Positions 11,961 through 25,037 of a DNA stretch of 64,000 bases are shown here, one piece after another. Position 1 is the first letter of the stretch, and each line of letters starts with the position of its first letter. Both the position numbers and the translations under genes were made by a program. A model generated the notes under the pieces. The model was not told the DNA's origin and ran no database searches. It was given only the letters and a program-made list of their open reading frames with translations. Location of the stretch: the NCBI GenBank assembly GCA_963971225.1, contig OZ020269.1:94509540-94573539 (forward strand), written 5' to 3'. Source of the DNA: Melieria omissa (lineage: Eukaryota; Arthropoda; Insecta; Diptera; Ulidiidae).

Positions 11961-13559
11961 TTTTACAAATTAAAATAGTTTTAATGACAATTCCCACAGC
12001 CTTTTAACAAAAATTAACTACCCACCAACTAGCAACTCTTGAACTATGCACTATAAAATTGTTCCCTCTTCAACATGCAACCGCTGGCATTCCCTCAGCG
12101 TTTTGCTTTTATTTTTTTTTCATGCACATGAAAACTTTTCCCCCACTACGATTTGTTGCCTCAATAATAATTTCAATAAATCAACTTCATATTTTTAAAT
12201 TAACAAACTTCTGAACACACTCAGTCGAACCCGACGCACATGCACAGACATTCCAATGCTGCATGCTGACAACAAGCAAAACTGCACAAAAATAAAAATA
12301 ACAAAAAAACAAACTGCTAAAGTTTGTCTTTTCACTCCATGCTAGTTGCGTTGAATTTTATTTTTCATACAGTTTTTTTTTTTTTTGATGCAGCAACTCC
12401 AAACATGACCATTAACCCGCCAACCTTTACGCGACTGGCTCAACTTTTCGCATTCAAATACTTTTAGTTAATATTTTAAAATGTTAAGCACAGCCGGGCT
12501 GCCGGTTGGACGTTTCATTGATTGTGCAGGGTTGATTTGCGCATAAAAAGCGCACTCGAAAAAAAGTGAAAACCCACGAAGAAAGTGCAGCAGAAAAAGT
12601 ACTACAAGTTGAGCGCAACTTTCCACCCGCCTGGCCCCCGTCAATTTCATTGAGCACATTAAATGCGTTCAGCAAATATTTGCATTAGTCGGAGAAATTA
12701 TCAGAAAAATGCTGTACGGCGCGCAGCGGTCGTTGTGTGCTTGTATGTGTGTGTCTATTTGTGTGTGCGTGTTTGCGTACAAGTGGAATTTTTCATAAAA
12801 ACTTCCTCCAAGTTCTCTCAAGCACTTTTTCCCGTCCATGTCTTCGGCGCATACCGACGCGTGCAGCATGCAAAACTTTTCACATTTGCATGCAAGCAAA
12901 TTCAATAGCGGGGAAAAAGCGAAGGACAAACTGCGTTGCACTCCAACAAAAACAGTCAACAAAAACATAAAAAAAAAAATTGAGAAAAATCGGCGGGAAA
13001 AATAAGAAGATAAGGCATTGGCAAGACGCAGTGGCATTTGGGGTTCAATGCGAAAAATACTGCACTTTGAGCTTAATTTTTTATTTTAAAAATTTTGTGC
13101 GCATACTTTTGCATCAATGCCATATTTTTTCTTTACGTTGCCTCGTTTGTTTTTTTTTTGCTTTTTGCCAAAAAATATTGTCGAAAAAAATGTGGTACTT
13201 AAGGCAAGGAAATATAAAAAATTACATAGCCTCAAGTGCCACAGCAAATGACAGTTGCGCTGAAAATAGTAGTAGATGTGGTAATGGAAACACTGCCGCC
13301 GGGGCCGCTTCAAGAGTCAAAAGTTCGCAAAAATGCGCACCGCAACGTCTGCTGCGATCATTTTTCTTTGGTAAAATTCGGTGAGAGAAAAAGCCGAGCA
13401 CCTCAAATCCTGCATACCAACTTGTTCAAAAAAGCAAAAGTAATAGCAAAACGCCGCAGAGAACTTTTGCAATAATGTTGCTGCAGTGTCATTATGGTCG
13501 TTTCCGTTTTGGCATTTTTCATGCGTATTTTGGCAATTTTAAAGTTATTTATTAAAGAA
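11961..13559. other. Single-copy stretch, no gene recognised
   Basis: It includes a poly-T run (12371-12385), TG tracts near 12735-12775 and scattered CAA words. The open frames on either strand (up to 134 codons) are low-complexity or lack recognisable domains and plausible starts. Confidence 0.4.
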
Positions 13560-14545
13560 AAACATGTGGAAAGTGAGTTCCACATGCAGTAAATGCTTAA
13601 ATGATAAAAAATTTTAGTTTAGTTTTGAGGTTGCATGAGCTATGAGCATTATTTGTGTTTTTTGCAATACGTTCCACATAATTTCTTAACGAGTTGATTT
13701 CAAACAGTAAAGATTTGCAAAGAACAATATAAAATATTCAACTAGTACCATATTTTAATGGTCAAAAGCTCAAAATTTGCATACAATTAGCATGAAAAAT
13801 ACATTCCACAATTCGTTTAATGGCATATGAGCAAAATATTCGACATTAAAGTGTAAATTTCTCAGCAAACTAATAATCTCTACAATATACTTAAAAAAAA
13901 ATCGTTTACAAATACTGCGTACTTAAAATTTTGAAACAAGTTCCACACAATTCTTTAACTAATTGATTTAAAAATCCAAAAATATGCCCAGCATATTACT
14001 TACTTTATTGGTCAAAAGCTCAAAAGTTGCATACAAATTGCATGAAAAATACAATCCACAAGCAATTTCATGTCATATTAACAAAGTATTCAACATTCAA
14101 GTGTATATTTCTGGTCAAAATATTGTTCTCTATAATTTACGAAAAACAAATTCGTTTACACATACTGCGTACTTCAAATTTTCGCAACAAGTTCCACACA
14201 GTTCTTCTTCTTAATTGATTTAAAACTCTAAATATGTTCACAGGATAAATTAGAATACATACTTAATATCATGTTTTAGTATTCAATTGCTCAGAAGTGC
14301 TATAAAAACAGCATGACAAATAGATTCCACAAGCAGTTTTATGATATATTAGAAAAAATTTACCTTTTAAATGTATGTTTCTTTACCAGATAATAATTTC
14401 AAGAAGTAACTAACAAATTTCGCTAAAATACTTTTTATATTTTGTATATTTTTTATTTTAGCTATAAGTTCCACGCAATTATTTAACTGCAATTCTTCAA
14501 CTCTAATTTTCAAACTCGAAATTTTTTACTCATAAGTTCATTGCG
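13560..14545 (+). repeat. Tandem array, ~250-276-bp units, core AAGTTCCACACAATTCTT
   Basis: The core appears at 13668 (as TACGTTCCACATAATTTCTT), 13938, 14189 and 14465, giving spacings of 270, 251 and 276. Units share TTGATTTAAAA, GGTCAAAAGCTCAAAA, TTGCATACAA, GCATGAAAAATAC and a second CCACA word (AATCCACAAGCAATTTCAT). The last unit is the most diverged. Confidence 0.85.
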
Positions 14546-14559
14546 AATTCGGCATTTAG

Positions 14560-15055
14560 AATAGATTGCACACCCTTATGAAGCAATTGTATCACAAATT
14601 AAGCGTATAGGATACGTTCCACACACATTCGGAACAAATTTTATTAAATATTTAACGTATAAAATACGTTCCACATGACTCCGATAAAATGTTTCACATA
14701 TTTATAATACGTTCCACACCATTTTGATGTAATTTTATTGCAAATTCAGCGTATAGAGTACATTCCACAATTTTTAGTAGCAATTCAATTGAGTATTGAA
14801 CGTATTAAATACATTCCACGTTACTAAAACAAAATATTACATATTTGACATTTAAAATACGTTCCACACTATTCTGACATAAATTTATTGCATATTCCAC
14901 ACAATTTTGACAAAATTATACTGTGTATTCGGCATTTAAAATGTATTCCACACTACTTCGATGCAGTTTCATTGAGTATTCAGCGCATATAATACGTTCC
15001 ACAGTAGTATGACATAGTTTCGAACTAGTCTAACACAAATTTACTGTGTATTCAA
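14560..15055 (+). repeat. Minisatellite, ~50-bp units, core AAAATACGTTCCACA
   Basis: The core (TACGTTCC or TACATTCC or a close variant, then ACA) starts near 14613, 14664, 14708, 14759, 14810, 14858, 14893, 14943 and 14993. Spacing is about 44-51 bases except for one of 35. Between cores lies ATTCAGCGTATA-like sequence. It directly continues the 250-276-bp array but with a fivefold shorter period. Confidence 0.88.
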
Positions 15056-17204
15056 CAGGTTTATTATATAATGCGCCTGCAACATCTTTTAAGAAGTACA
15101 TCAAAAGGGGGAAAAATCCCATAATTGATGTCTTAAATATCTTAAAGTGTAAAGTTAAAATGTCTTAAATATCTTAAGAGTCGTTATAAAATATTTCAGA
15201 AAGAAATCTGCGCTTGTTTTCAATTTTATTAATTTGCAATGACTTTTCTATATAAGGAAATTTTGTATGCCTCAAATTTGTATTTACAACCTATAAACAT
15301 ATGTTCCACAAGCCATTAAAGTGAGGTCTTATGGACTGTAAAAATAAAGGTCTCATAGACTATTGTAAGAGACACTCGGAGGCCTGAAAGACCCATTGTG
15401 ATATTACATCCACACATGGACTCTCGTCTTTGAAAAATTATTTTAAAAATATTTTTTAATTATTTTTAAAACCAACGATACGTTTTTTTAACTTCATTTA
15501 AAAAGCTTGGCATGCTTCGTATGATAAATATACATATGGCACAATTGAAGAGAGTTGCGTTAGAAATATTAAGTGTAACTTATTTTTTAACAAACTATAC
15601 TTGATTACACTCGACTCAATATTGTGCTCCGAATTCTAAAAATCCTTCAGCTGAGTTAATTTAATAACATTTTTTATGTGAAAATTGAAGTGTATGAAAA
15701 ACCCCTCCTAGCGTCCACAACATCTACATTAAGAAAGCAGCCTTGAAAAGCCTGAATTGAGCTCGCCACTTTTTTGCTCATAACTCTTGGCAGTGTCTGT
15801 CACAATGTGTCGCCTTGAGCAGACTTGTCAGACCAACGTCAGCCGTTAGAATGTCTTCATATTTCACATAGAAGATGGAAAACATTCAAATCTGTCGTCA
15901 ACATGCGTTAGCCGCTGCCACAATAAGCTCCACTCATCGCATGCCATAAGTGGCCCAAAGAGCCGAAGCGACAGCGAGGCCACATCAACTCAACTCTGTC
16001 ACTTGGTGTTTTTTGGAAACTTACAGCAACAACAAAAACACTAGCAGAATTGTAACCAAAGCACAGCCGCTGTGTTGCCGAGTTGACGAAGTGGCTGAAC
16101 CTGCTGAGCCAAACGCACAAGAGGCGCATTATGCGGCCTTGCAGCCTTGTGCCACTCAACGCTAATGGCTGCCGAGGGGAAGGCCGTCCTGGAGAGAAAA
16201 AAAAGTAAATATGAGTTGGAAAAAGTTTTACAACTTTGGCTGCTTTTGCGCGTAGAGTGTGTAGGCACTTCAGTGGCGGACAGCTGAATGCTATCGGCAA
16301 CTGTTGTGGTTCTAGAAAAGGAGGCAACCAGAGAATCCGTAAAGAATGTGTGCTCAATGATACAAATGGCCACTTATGTAATTTCACATATTGACACTAA
16401 CAACTACAACAAAAACACAACCACATAAGGCACATAATACAAATTCTGCTGTCGCTGCTGTTGTTGAGTGCGTCGTTTCGTTTGTGGAACGTATTCGTGC
16501 ATTGCCAACTGAAGCAAAGTGAAGTTTGCTAATGATGTGCAAACTTCTGGCTACTTGCAACTTTGGCGCGTTTTTCTTAATCAAATATTTGTTGTTGTTG
16601 TTGTTGTACTTAGTGGCTGTTGTAATTTGACATAACGTATCTCGGTTTGGCAACTTGGGCGTAATTTGTTAAGTGCGAAAATGTGCGAAAATCCAACTCA
16701 AGGATACTGATTTTTGTTGCAATTGTGCGGTAGATTAGTTGAAGTTTATTGACTACAACAAAAACAATGCCATGACATGCGACGAGCCGAAACAAGTGGA
16801 ATTTCGTGTTCTCATTAAGTGGGCAGCGGCACAACGATTGACAAGTCAGTAAATTAATAAATGAGCAACAAAATGTGTTTACTTGTGGCAGCGTATCGTG
16901 TTGCAAGTGACGGCAGTGGCTAAGGTGATGGCTTTCAGTGGCATGAGGCACTCATGAAAGCAAAGCTGAAGTGTGTCTTGGGTGGCGTTGCTTGAATTTG
17001 CGGTTGGCTGAGTGGAACTCTGAGCGTTGTAAGTTGACTCTCGATGCTGTGATTGTGTGGGCTGTCGACTTGACTTTTGGCGCTTATCTGCTGCCGACTA
17101 TGCTGAGGCGTTATTCCTGGCTGTATCAAGGCGCACCTTGATACCTGTGCCGAAAGACAGCAAAGTGGAAGCGCTAAAACAGCCATTTGTGGCAGGCAGT
17201 GAGT
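15056..17204. other. Single-copy stretch, GC-richer at 15.7-17.2 kb
   Basis: There are small local duplications (TGTCTTAAATATCTTAA at about 15130 and 15161; GGTCTYATRGACT at about 15326 and 15349). A minus-strand open frame of about 159 codons (15908-16387) is uninterrupted but resembles no family and has no supporting splice or promoter context. One isolated TGTGGAACGTATT, the reverse of the TACGTTCCACA core, lies at 16482. No other feature was recognised. Confidence 0.4.
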
Positions 17205-19420
17205 GTATTTTTAGCAATACAGCCCACACAGATTTTAACATATAAATTATATGCTTTGGATGGGAAATATTTGCAATAGTAATTACTGGATTTAGTGCTA
17301 CGAGTAGCTACTAAAAACTGGAGCAGTAGTAGTGAAGTTTTAAGCAATACAGCCCACAGAGATTTAGAAATAGAAATTATATACATTGGATGACAATTTT
17401 AATGCAGCAATGGTTGTTGCATTAAGCGCTAAAAGTAGCAACTAAAAATTTAAAAATTCGAGGTAGTTTTGTTACTAAAGTAACATGTGGATTGTAAGTC
17501 ACTAATTATGTGTAGATTGTTTGGAGCAGATTATGAATTGCAAGTTATGACTGCACGATTAAATGCAAATAGTGACTAAGATCTTAGAAATATCAATGAT
17601 TTTTTTAGCTTGAAGGTAATAAGTGAGGTTGTAGCAATACAGCCCACAGAGATTTTGATATATAAATTACATAGATTGAATGAAATTTTGTATGCAAAAA
17701 TAATTTCCGGTTAAAGCGCCAAAGGTAGCAACTAAAACTACTACTACTACTATAGATTTGCTACTACAGGATCGAGTGGATTGTAAGTCACTAAGGTAGC
17801 TGGTGATTAAACTTTGTGGGCAGTTTGAAATGAATATGGATTGCGATCAACGATTGAATGAATAAATTCAAGTAGTGACTAAAAACTTTCGCAGTCAATT
17901 TTGGAATTTTTTTAATACAGTCCACAGAGATTTAGATGCATAAATAAAAAGCATTGCATGAAAATTCTTATGGAACAACATTTGCTGCATAAAACGCTAC
18001 AAGTAGCAACTTAAAACTTTCAAAGTTGCTGTAGTTTCGTTATTAAAATATTGTGTGGATTGTAAGTCGCTCAAGCAGCTGGTGTGTATGTTGGGTGTTT
18101 GAGAAGGCATATGAATTGCAATTGGTGACTGAATGAGTGAATACAAGCAACGACTTAGAACTGAATAAAAGTAGTGAATTTCTTAGCAATACAGTCCACA
18201 GAGATTTTGATACTTAAATAAAAAGCATTGAACGACAAATTTTCAGGAACAATAATTGCTGCATAAAGCGCTACAAGTAGCAACTTTAAACTTTAGAAGT
18301 TGTTGTAGTTTTGCCATTAAAATATCGTGTGGATTGTGAGTTCCTCAAACAGCCGGTGCGTATGTTGGGTCTTTGAAAAGGGATATGAATTGCCATTGGT
18401 GCCTGAATAAATAAATACAAGCAACGACTTAGAACTGAGTAAATGTAGTGAATTTCTTAGCAATACAGTCCACAGAGATTTTGATACATGAATGCAAAGC
18501 ATTTAATGAACATTTTTATGGAACAATAATTGCTGCATAAAGCGCTACAACTAACAACTTTAAACTTTAGAAGTTTTTGAAGTTTTGTTATTAAAATATC
18601 GTGTGGATTTTAAGTCCCTCAAACAGCCAGTGCGTATGTTGGGTCTTTGAAAAGGAATATGAAATGCCATTGGTGCCTAAATAAGTAACTACAAGCAACG
18701 ACTTAGAACTGAGTAAAGCAGTGAATTTCTTAGCAATACAATCCACAGATACTTTGATATATAAATTCAAATCATTAAATGAAAATTTGTATGGAACAAT
18801 AATTGCTGCATAACGCGCTACAAGTAGCAACATTAAACATTAGAAGTTGTTGTAGTTTTGTTATTAAAATATCGTGTGGATTGTAAGTCTCAGCTGCTGT
18901 GTCTTTGAAAAGGAATATGAATTTGAATTGGTGACTGAATGAGTGAATACAAGCAGCGACTAGGAACTTAGTAGTGGTAGTGAATTTTTTAACAATACAA
19001 TCCACAGAGATTTTGATACATTTTGATACGTTTTTATGGAGAAAAATTCCTGCATAAAGCGCTACAAGTAGCAAGTAAAAACTTTAGAAGTTACTGTGAT
19101 GTTGTTATTAAAATATCGTGTGGATTGTAAGTCCCTCAAGCAGCTGCTGTATATTTTGTGACTGGTTGAGAAAGAATATGAATTGTAATCAGCAACTGAA
19201 TACATAAATAAAAGAAGCGACTAAAAACTTTAGCAGTAATATTAAATTTATTAGCAATACAATCCACAGATATTTTTATATATAAATTAAATGCATTGAA
19301 TGGAATTTTTTTGGCAACCACAATTGTCGTGTTAACTGTTACAGGTAGCAACTAAAAATTTCAGCAATCGTTGTCGATTCGCTACTAAAAGATGGAGTGG
19401 ATTATAAGTCACTAAAGTAA
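17205..19420 (+). repeat. Tandem array, ~275-bp units with facing CCACA and TGTGG motifs
   Basis: AGCAATACAGTCCACAGAGA or a variant starts near 17213, 17343, 17633, 17911, 18185, 18459, 18732, 18991 and 19253, giving spacings of 130, 290, 278, 274, 274, 273, 259 and 262. Each full unit also carries GCATAAAGCGCTACAAGTAG, AAAATATCGTGTGGATTGTA and a GAATGAGTGAATACAAGCAR-type segment. The TGTGGATTGTAAGT word is the reverse complement of the ACTTACAATCCACA core of the 10.5-kb array. There is no coding potential. Confidence 0.92.
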
Positions 19421-22390
19421 CTAATGTATGAATTGTCTGTGCAGCTCAAGACAAAATATGAAAATCTGACTGTCTTGTCACAGTTGTGAGCACAAAACAC
19501 ATTAAATTGGCACACAAAAACAAACAATAAAACTTATTTCCAGACTGTAAATGATAATAAAATTTTGATTGCTATTAGAAAAACGCTCAAACAACAAAAC
19601 AATTGTGACAAATATTTAGTACAACGCCACAAAGTTGTCATAAATTTGGCAAAAATATTTGCCTGAAAAAAAACATCAAATTTATTGCGCCTCATATTTA
19701 CGTTCCACACATGATGCTGCAAGCTTTTGTAGGCGGACGGAAGTGGCCACAGTCCACAAATGTGACAGCACTAAAGTAAATTAAACTGTCATACATTTAA
19801 ACATTTCAACGTTTCAACATTTGTGCGCACGCAGACGGCCAACACAGACAGTCGAACCGACAGCCAGACAGCTGGGCGGACGCATCAAGATAGAGAACAC
19901 AAAAAAAATAAAAATAAATGCCGCTGGCCAAAAAAAGCAAAGAACAAATGAAAGTAACAAAATAAAGAAAGAGTCGGCAGCAATGTTGCATGCCACATGG
20001 TAGTAGCAACAGTAGCAAAACCAAGAAAAACAACAACAATAATGCCAACTAAAATTTATAGCGCCAGAGCGCAAAGAGTGCCGTGTTGATAATTAAGAAT
20101 AAATGCAGAGTGCGTGCAGCGAACGTAATGTGTGTGTATGTGTGTGTGTGCGCCTTGAGGGGGCAGACTACAGACAGTGTGCAACAGCAACAACAACAAC
20201 AATAGCAACAATAATTGCACCAGCCACCATTCAACGTTGGTCAAATAAAAAGTAAAAGTGTGCTGTGCGCAAAAGTTGTGTACGAATGTTTGTTGGTGGT
20301 GTTGTTGTTGTTGTTAGTGTTAGTGTTGTTGCTCTTATTGCCACTGGCACATGATGCCAATGTTGACGCCAACGCCAACTGGCCACAGCAGCTGTAATAG
20401 CCCAAACGACAGCGACGCGTAGTAATTGTTGATGTTCTCTTTATTGTTGTTGTAGACAACATCTCCCACCACCAGCAGCGCCGCCGCGTAATGTGAATAA
20501 TGATTCACATCAGCAACATCAGCACTTTTTAAAATGTAATTATGTGAGTGTTGTCATCGGGGCGGACAACAACAACAACAACTACAACAAAATTTATGTA
20601 TTTGTTGTTGTTTGGCGCTGTCTGTTGCATCTTTTATTTGATTTGTTGTTATTGTGGTTGGCACTGAAATCCAGTTTGTTGACAGTCAACACGCACACAT
20701 ACAACAAATACACTAACAAAAACAACAACAACATGAACACGTTGCTATTGCGCTATTTTGCTGGCAGCTTCCGCTGTTGACACTTACTACGTTTGTTGTA
20801 GTTGTTGTTGTTGTTTTTCGTTGTTATTTCAAATGCGACATAAATTAAATCATTACGTTCCACTGTCGCTGTCATTACACTCATTGTCAACATGTTGCCA
20901 TATAAAATTTTTTTGTTAATTTTTTTTCTTCTCGTTTATTGTTGTTGCTGGATTTTTCCGCACACGCTGCGCATAAAATAATTTGAAATGTCAACGCATA
21001 ACTGTGAGTGAATGTTGTTTAACAATAAAAATACATATTTTATAGCTTGCAAAACGTATAAAATTACAACAACAAATTTTATAAAAAATACAAAAATTAA
21101 ATTTAAATTAAACAAAAAAACCACTTACGTTCCACACGTAATTCCTGCACTCTAAGCTCCTAAATTTGCCTGTTTTTGCTGTTGAAATATGAACCATAGT
21201 TCATTGTTTTGTTGTTGTAAATTCCATTACAACAAACACCACAAAAATACCATAAATGAAGCTTTGAAAGTGGCCAAAATATTTGCAGCATACCGCAAAT
21301 TCTTTACGTTTTCACGCCACGCTCGCCACACATCCGCATCCCTGTGCTCCCCAACAACACTGCCCACACCCTAATGTCCTGTTCTCCCTCTCTGTAGATT
21401 TCCTGCCACCAACCACTGCCACGTTTTCATGGCGTTGGCATGCAGCCAGCCGCCACAGCCGCAGCAACGGCACAAAAATCAATCCTGGGCCAACGTTAAA
21501 ATTACACAACAGCCAAATCCACTTTCTCCGCCATCTAAACTCAAACCATAAACCATTACTTTGCAACAACAACACCAACAACAATACCAAAACATTGGCT
21601 CCACATCCTCAACCAATGCTTTCCGCATCCTGTGAACGCCGTCGTCGCCGCCATCGTTTTGACTGCTGACTGCTTGATGGCTGCTGGCGCCCGAATGTCG
21701 ACTGTCGACTGTCGTCTGTCGATTTGTTCGGTACGCTGTCGCCGTCTGGCGATTTTCTGCTCGTTCAACAGTTTTTCCGCACTACACATTACAGTTGTCG
21801 TTGTTCCTCGTTGTCTTCGGGTGCCGTCAGAGTTTTGCCATCTACACTGCGTTCACTGCCGCCAGTCAGCTGAAAAGTTGCATTGCTGCTGCTGGCATTG
21901 TTGTTCATATTGCTGTTGTTATATTCTTCTTCTTATTCTCATTGTCATTATTGTACAGCTGTTGTTGTTGTATTTGTTGTAGTTATGGTTGCCGCTCCAC
22001 TTCCTCTATTTCCCCCCCCCCATTCCAACTTGGCTCCTTAGTGAAGCTTATGTTAAGTAAGCGAAACAATGTCACCGACATCCTGTTGCCAATATTTGCG
22101 CTACTCTCCACTCCGGCGGCGTCCCGTTGTTTCAATTGTTGCATTTTTGTTTAATATGAAAATATTTTCTGTTGTAATTTGCAGTTAGTTTTGTTTTGTG
22201 CTGCATATTTATTTCATTTCTCTAGCATTGCCATTCTTTGCCAGCGAGAATGTTCTGCAAATTGTGGCATCAAGAATAGTTTGTGAGTTTATGACAACTT
22301 CGCTGCAGAGCCATGAGGCAAATTTCCGGCGTACAATATTTTCATAAAGAAAAATGATGAATGAAGTGAGAGGTGGTGCAGTTATTTCCC
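19421..22390. other. Single-copy stretch with TTG/CAA runs and isolated TACGTTCCACA words
   Basis: ACGTTCCACA occurs singly near 19692 and 21128, and ACGTTCCACTG near 20854. CAA/TTG runs lie near 20025-20040, 20186-20212, 20299-20312, 20567-20592 and 20800-20816. Open frames through these runs are low-complexity. No gene structure was recognised. Confidence 0.4.
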
Positions 22391-22392
22391 CT

Positions 22393-22418
22393 CACACACA
22401 CACACACACACACACGCA
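22393..22418. repeat. CA dinucleotide microsatellite
   Basis: About 11 uninterrupted CA units follow TTTCCCCT and end before GCAGCC. It is a simple sequence repeat, useful as a length marker; no function is implied. Confidence 0.9.
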
Positions 22419-22609
22419 GCCATAAGCAAATTATCAAATTTCCTGCTGACACTGACTAAAAGGCAAATACTGCTTGACGTGGAGTCTTGAAAAGTTATTG
22501 TCAAATGGTTAGAAGTTTAGATGAGATTTTTTTCATAATATGTTGATTTTCTTAATAATGAGATGTTTTTGTGACTCTTTCTAAGCCATCTTGAAACAGT
22601 ACGAATCGT

Positions 22610-22830
22610 CGCCGAGTTCTTTTGCAATTCTTTGGACAGATAGAAAAATTAGTCTAATTGATAATCTACGAGGAAGTTAAGTCCTACAATAAAATGCGCG
22701 AACAGACGGTTACACGTACTGCACGTAATGATGAATGAGATTCTTTGGACATATAGAAAAAGTATACTGATTGATAGACCACGAGAAGGTTAAGTCCTAC
22801 AATGAGATGGACCGATAGACCGAAAGACGA
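22610..22830 (+). repeat. Two tandem ~113-bp copies
   Basis: ATTCTTTGGACAGATAGAAA near 22627 and ATTCTTTGGACATATAGAAA near 22740 start matching segments. Both segments share TGATARNCYACGAG and GTTAAGTCCTACAATRARATG. They differ enough to be an old duplication. Confidence 0.75.
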
Positions 22831-22984
22831 GTACACTTACGATCGGAAGAACAGTTGAGATATTGAATGACAAAGAAACAAATTGAAAATAAGAAGTTAA
22901 GTTAACCGATTATTTGGGCAGATAGACCGACAAAAGTACAATTACTTTGAATACAATTACAATTACTTTGAAAAAAATTTCATT

Positions 22985-23170
22985 TTTATACCAATTAAAG
23001 AGATTTTTGAGTCTCCAAGTTTTTTGTTCCTCCACAAACCTTTGAAACTAAAGTTGAGTTGAACTTTTCTTGAAAAAAAACCGTCTGTTTTATACGAATG
23101 TGAAGATTTTTTAGTTCAATTTTTTACTTCTTTCACAAACCTTCGAAACTTAAGTTGACGTCCTTTTCTT
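22985..23170 (+). repeat. Two tandem ~104-bp copies
   Basis: CACAAACCTTTGAAACTAAA near 23033 and CACAAACCTTCGAAACTTAA near 23137 lie in matching contexts (GTTGA after, TTTTTA/GTTC before). This is a small local duplication with no coding content. Confidence 0.65.
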
Positions 23171-25005
23171 TGAGCCTTAAAAAACAAAATCTTTTGAAAA
23201 CTGTAATGGAAACTGCTGTCTGCTGAAATTTAAAGAGACCACTTTTTGCTTCACAAAATAATTGTCCTGTTCCTTTCTGTTTCATGATTGGATCAAGTCA
23301 TATTTACGTACATTTGAAAAATTTTGTATAATCTCAAAACCACGTTCCAAAATACACTGACAACGCATTCACATAATGTCATGTCAACTCCTTTTCAAAT
23401 TAAAAATACTTAATCCCATAACAACAAAGACCACAATAGATTTTCTCAAATATAACAACATTTTGTGCGCTTTAAATATTTCATTACTCCGTATTCACAT
23501 GGCGAAACTTATTGACAACTCAGTCATTTGCCACGCCAACTTTGTCACAATTCAATAACAATGCAACAATTGCAATTCGATACGCTATAACCCGCATTGC
23601 ATTACACCGAATAAGACGAGGGCGAAGCCGGAAAATGGCTTATGGCGAATTTCCAGCAATTTTTCAATATGGCCAACAATAAACTACACATGGACCACAC
23701 CTACACTACAAGCAGGACGAACGTTTGCAGTGCACACAATGCTCCTGTTGTCTCGTGTTCCCCTTTCATCTTCCTGTTCATCTCCTTTCTCTCATTTTTG
23801 CACTGACTGTTTCACTTTATTTGTCAATGTGTCATTTCAAAAGCGTTGCACATTTTTCTAGTAACGCTTCAGGCAGTGCCGTGAAAGAGTGGAGTGGGGT
23901 TTTCTATAGTAATGCTATTGTTGTTGTTGTTGTTATTGCTACCGTGTGGTCTGCGGTGGAAAAACATTGTCAACATATTTGCAGTGTGATCCAACACAAC
24001 AATTGCAATAAAGCCAAGCCGAAAAGTAAGCAGACCGGGCGGCTAACAATGATGGCAACAATAACAACAACAACAGCAACAACAAGAGCCAAGGCGACAA
24101 GCAACAAAATGACAGCCCAGAAAATGACAACAGCAAACAAAGCAGCAATAATGCCATAACTTTATCTTTTGCATGAGTGAGAATGTGAGGATGAAGACGA
24201 GGTGGCTGCAAGAAGCTGTAGCAAGGAGCTCAACAAAATCGACGCAGGGAAGCAGGAAGAGTTGGGTGACAGGAAAACGTGGGCAATGGGCAATAGGTGT
24301 GAAGGAGAACTAAGGCAGTGACGAAAATAATGGGGCAGCACATGAAATTCACAATGAATATGCACCAAAACAAAATATTTGTAAGAACAAAACAAAAAGA
24401 AGCTGACGACAGGTTGCAGACGTCTCTAAACGATAGCAACAACATTTCTTTTATAATGTTTTTGCGAATGAATTTTTGCCAAAAATAATAAGAAAAAGAA
24501 GAACAAAAACGAAGAACAGAAAAAGAAGAAAAAAAGTATGAAAAGAAGAATTTTTAAGAGTTTTCTGGAACAAAGCATGAACACACCGCAACAACAAATA
24601 AACACATTTTGCCGCAAGTCAGACATCCAGACAGCCGCTTTGGTAACACAAAACGTATAAAAACTATTTACAACAACAACAACAAGAACAATGCATGTGT
24701 GCTATTTAAATTTATTTATTGCTGCCCCCAACCAACAACACCCACACAACTTTCACAGTTGTTGTGTTAACTTAACAAATGTCACCCATGCCACCTGCTA
24801 GAAGAACAAAAAACAAAAAAACAACAACAACAACAAGACACGACTATATATATTTGAATTTATTTCGTCTCACTATTTGCGAAACGCGAAGCATTTACTT
24901 GGTTTTGCTTTTAGTGTTTTCTTATTTTTGCGGCACAAGGAGTCGACGGCGGCGGCAGCGACGGTAATGGTGTGCAACGCAATTTTCTCAATATTGTTGG
25001 CTGAT

Positions 25006-25037
<32 letters not shown>

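Noticed and set aside
15908..16387. 159-codon minus-strand open frame
   Set aside because: No recognisable domain, no supporting promoter or splice context, and wording typical of chance frames in GC-richer non-coding DNA.
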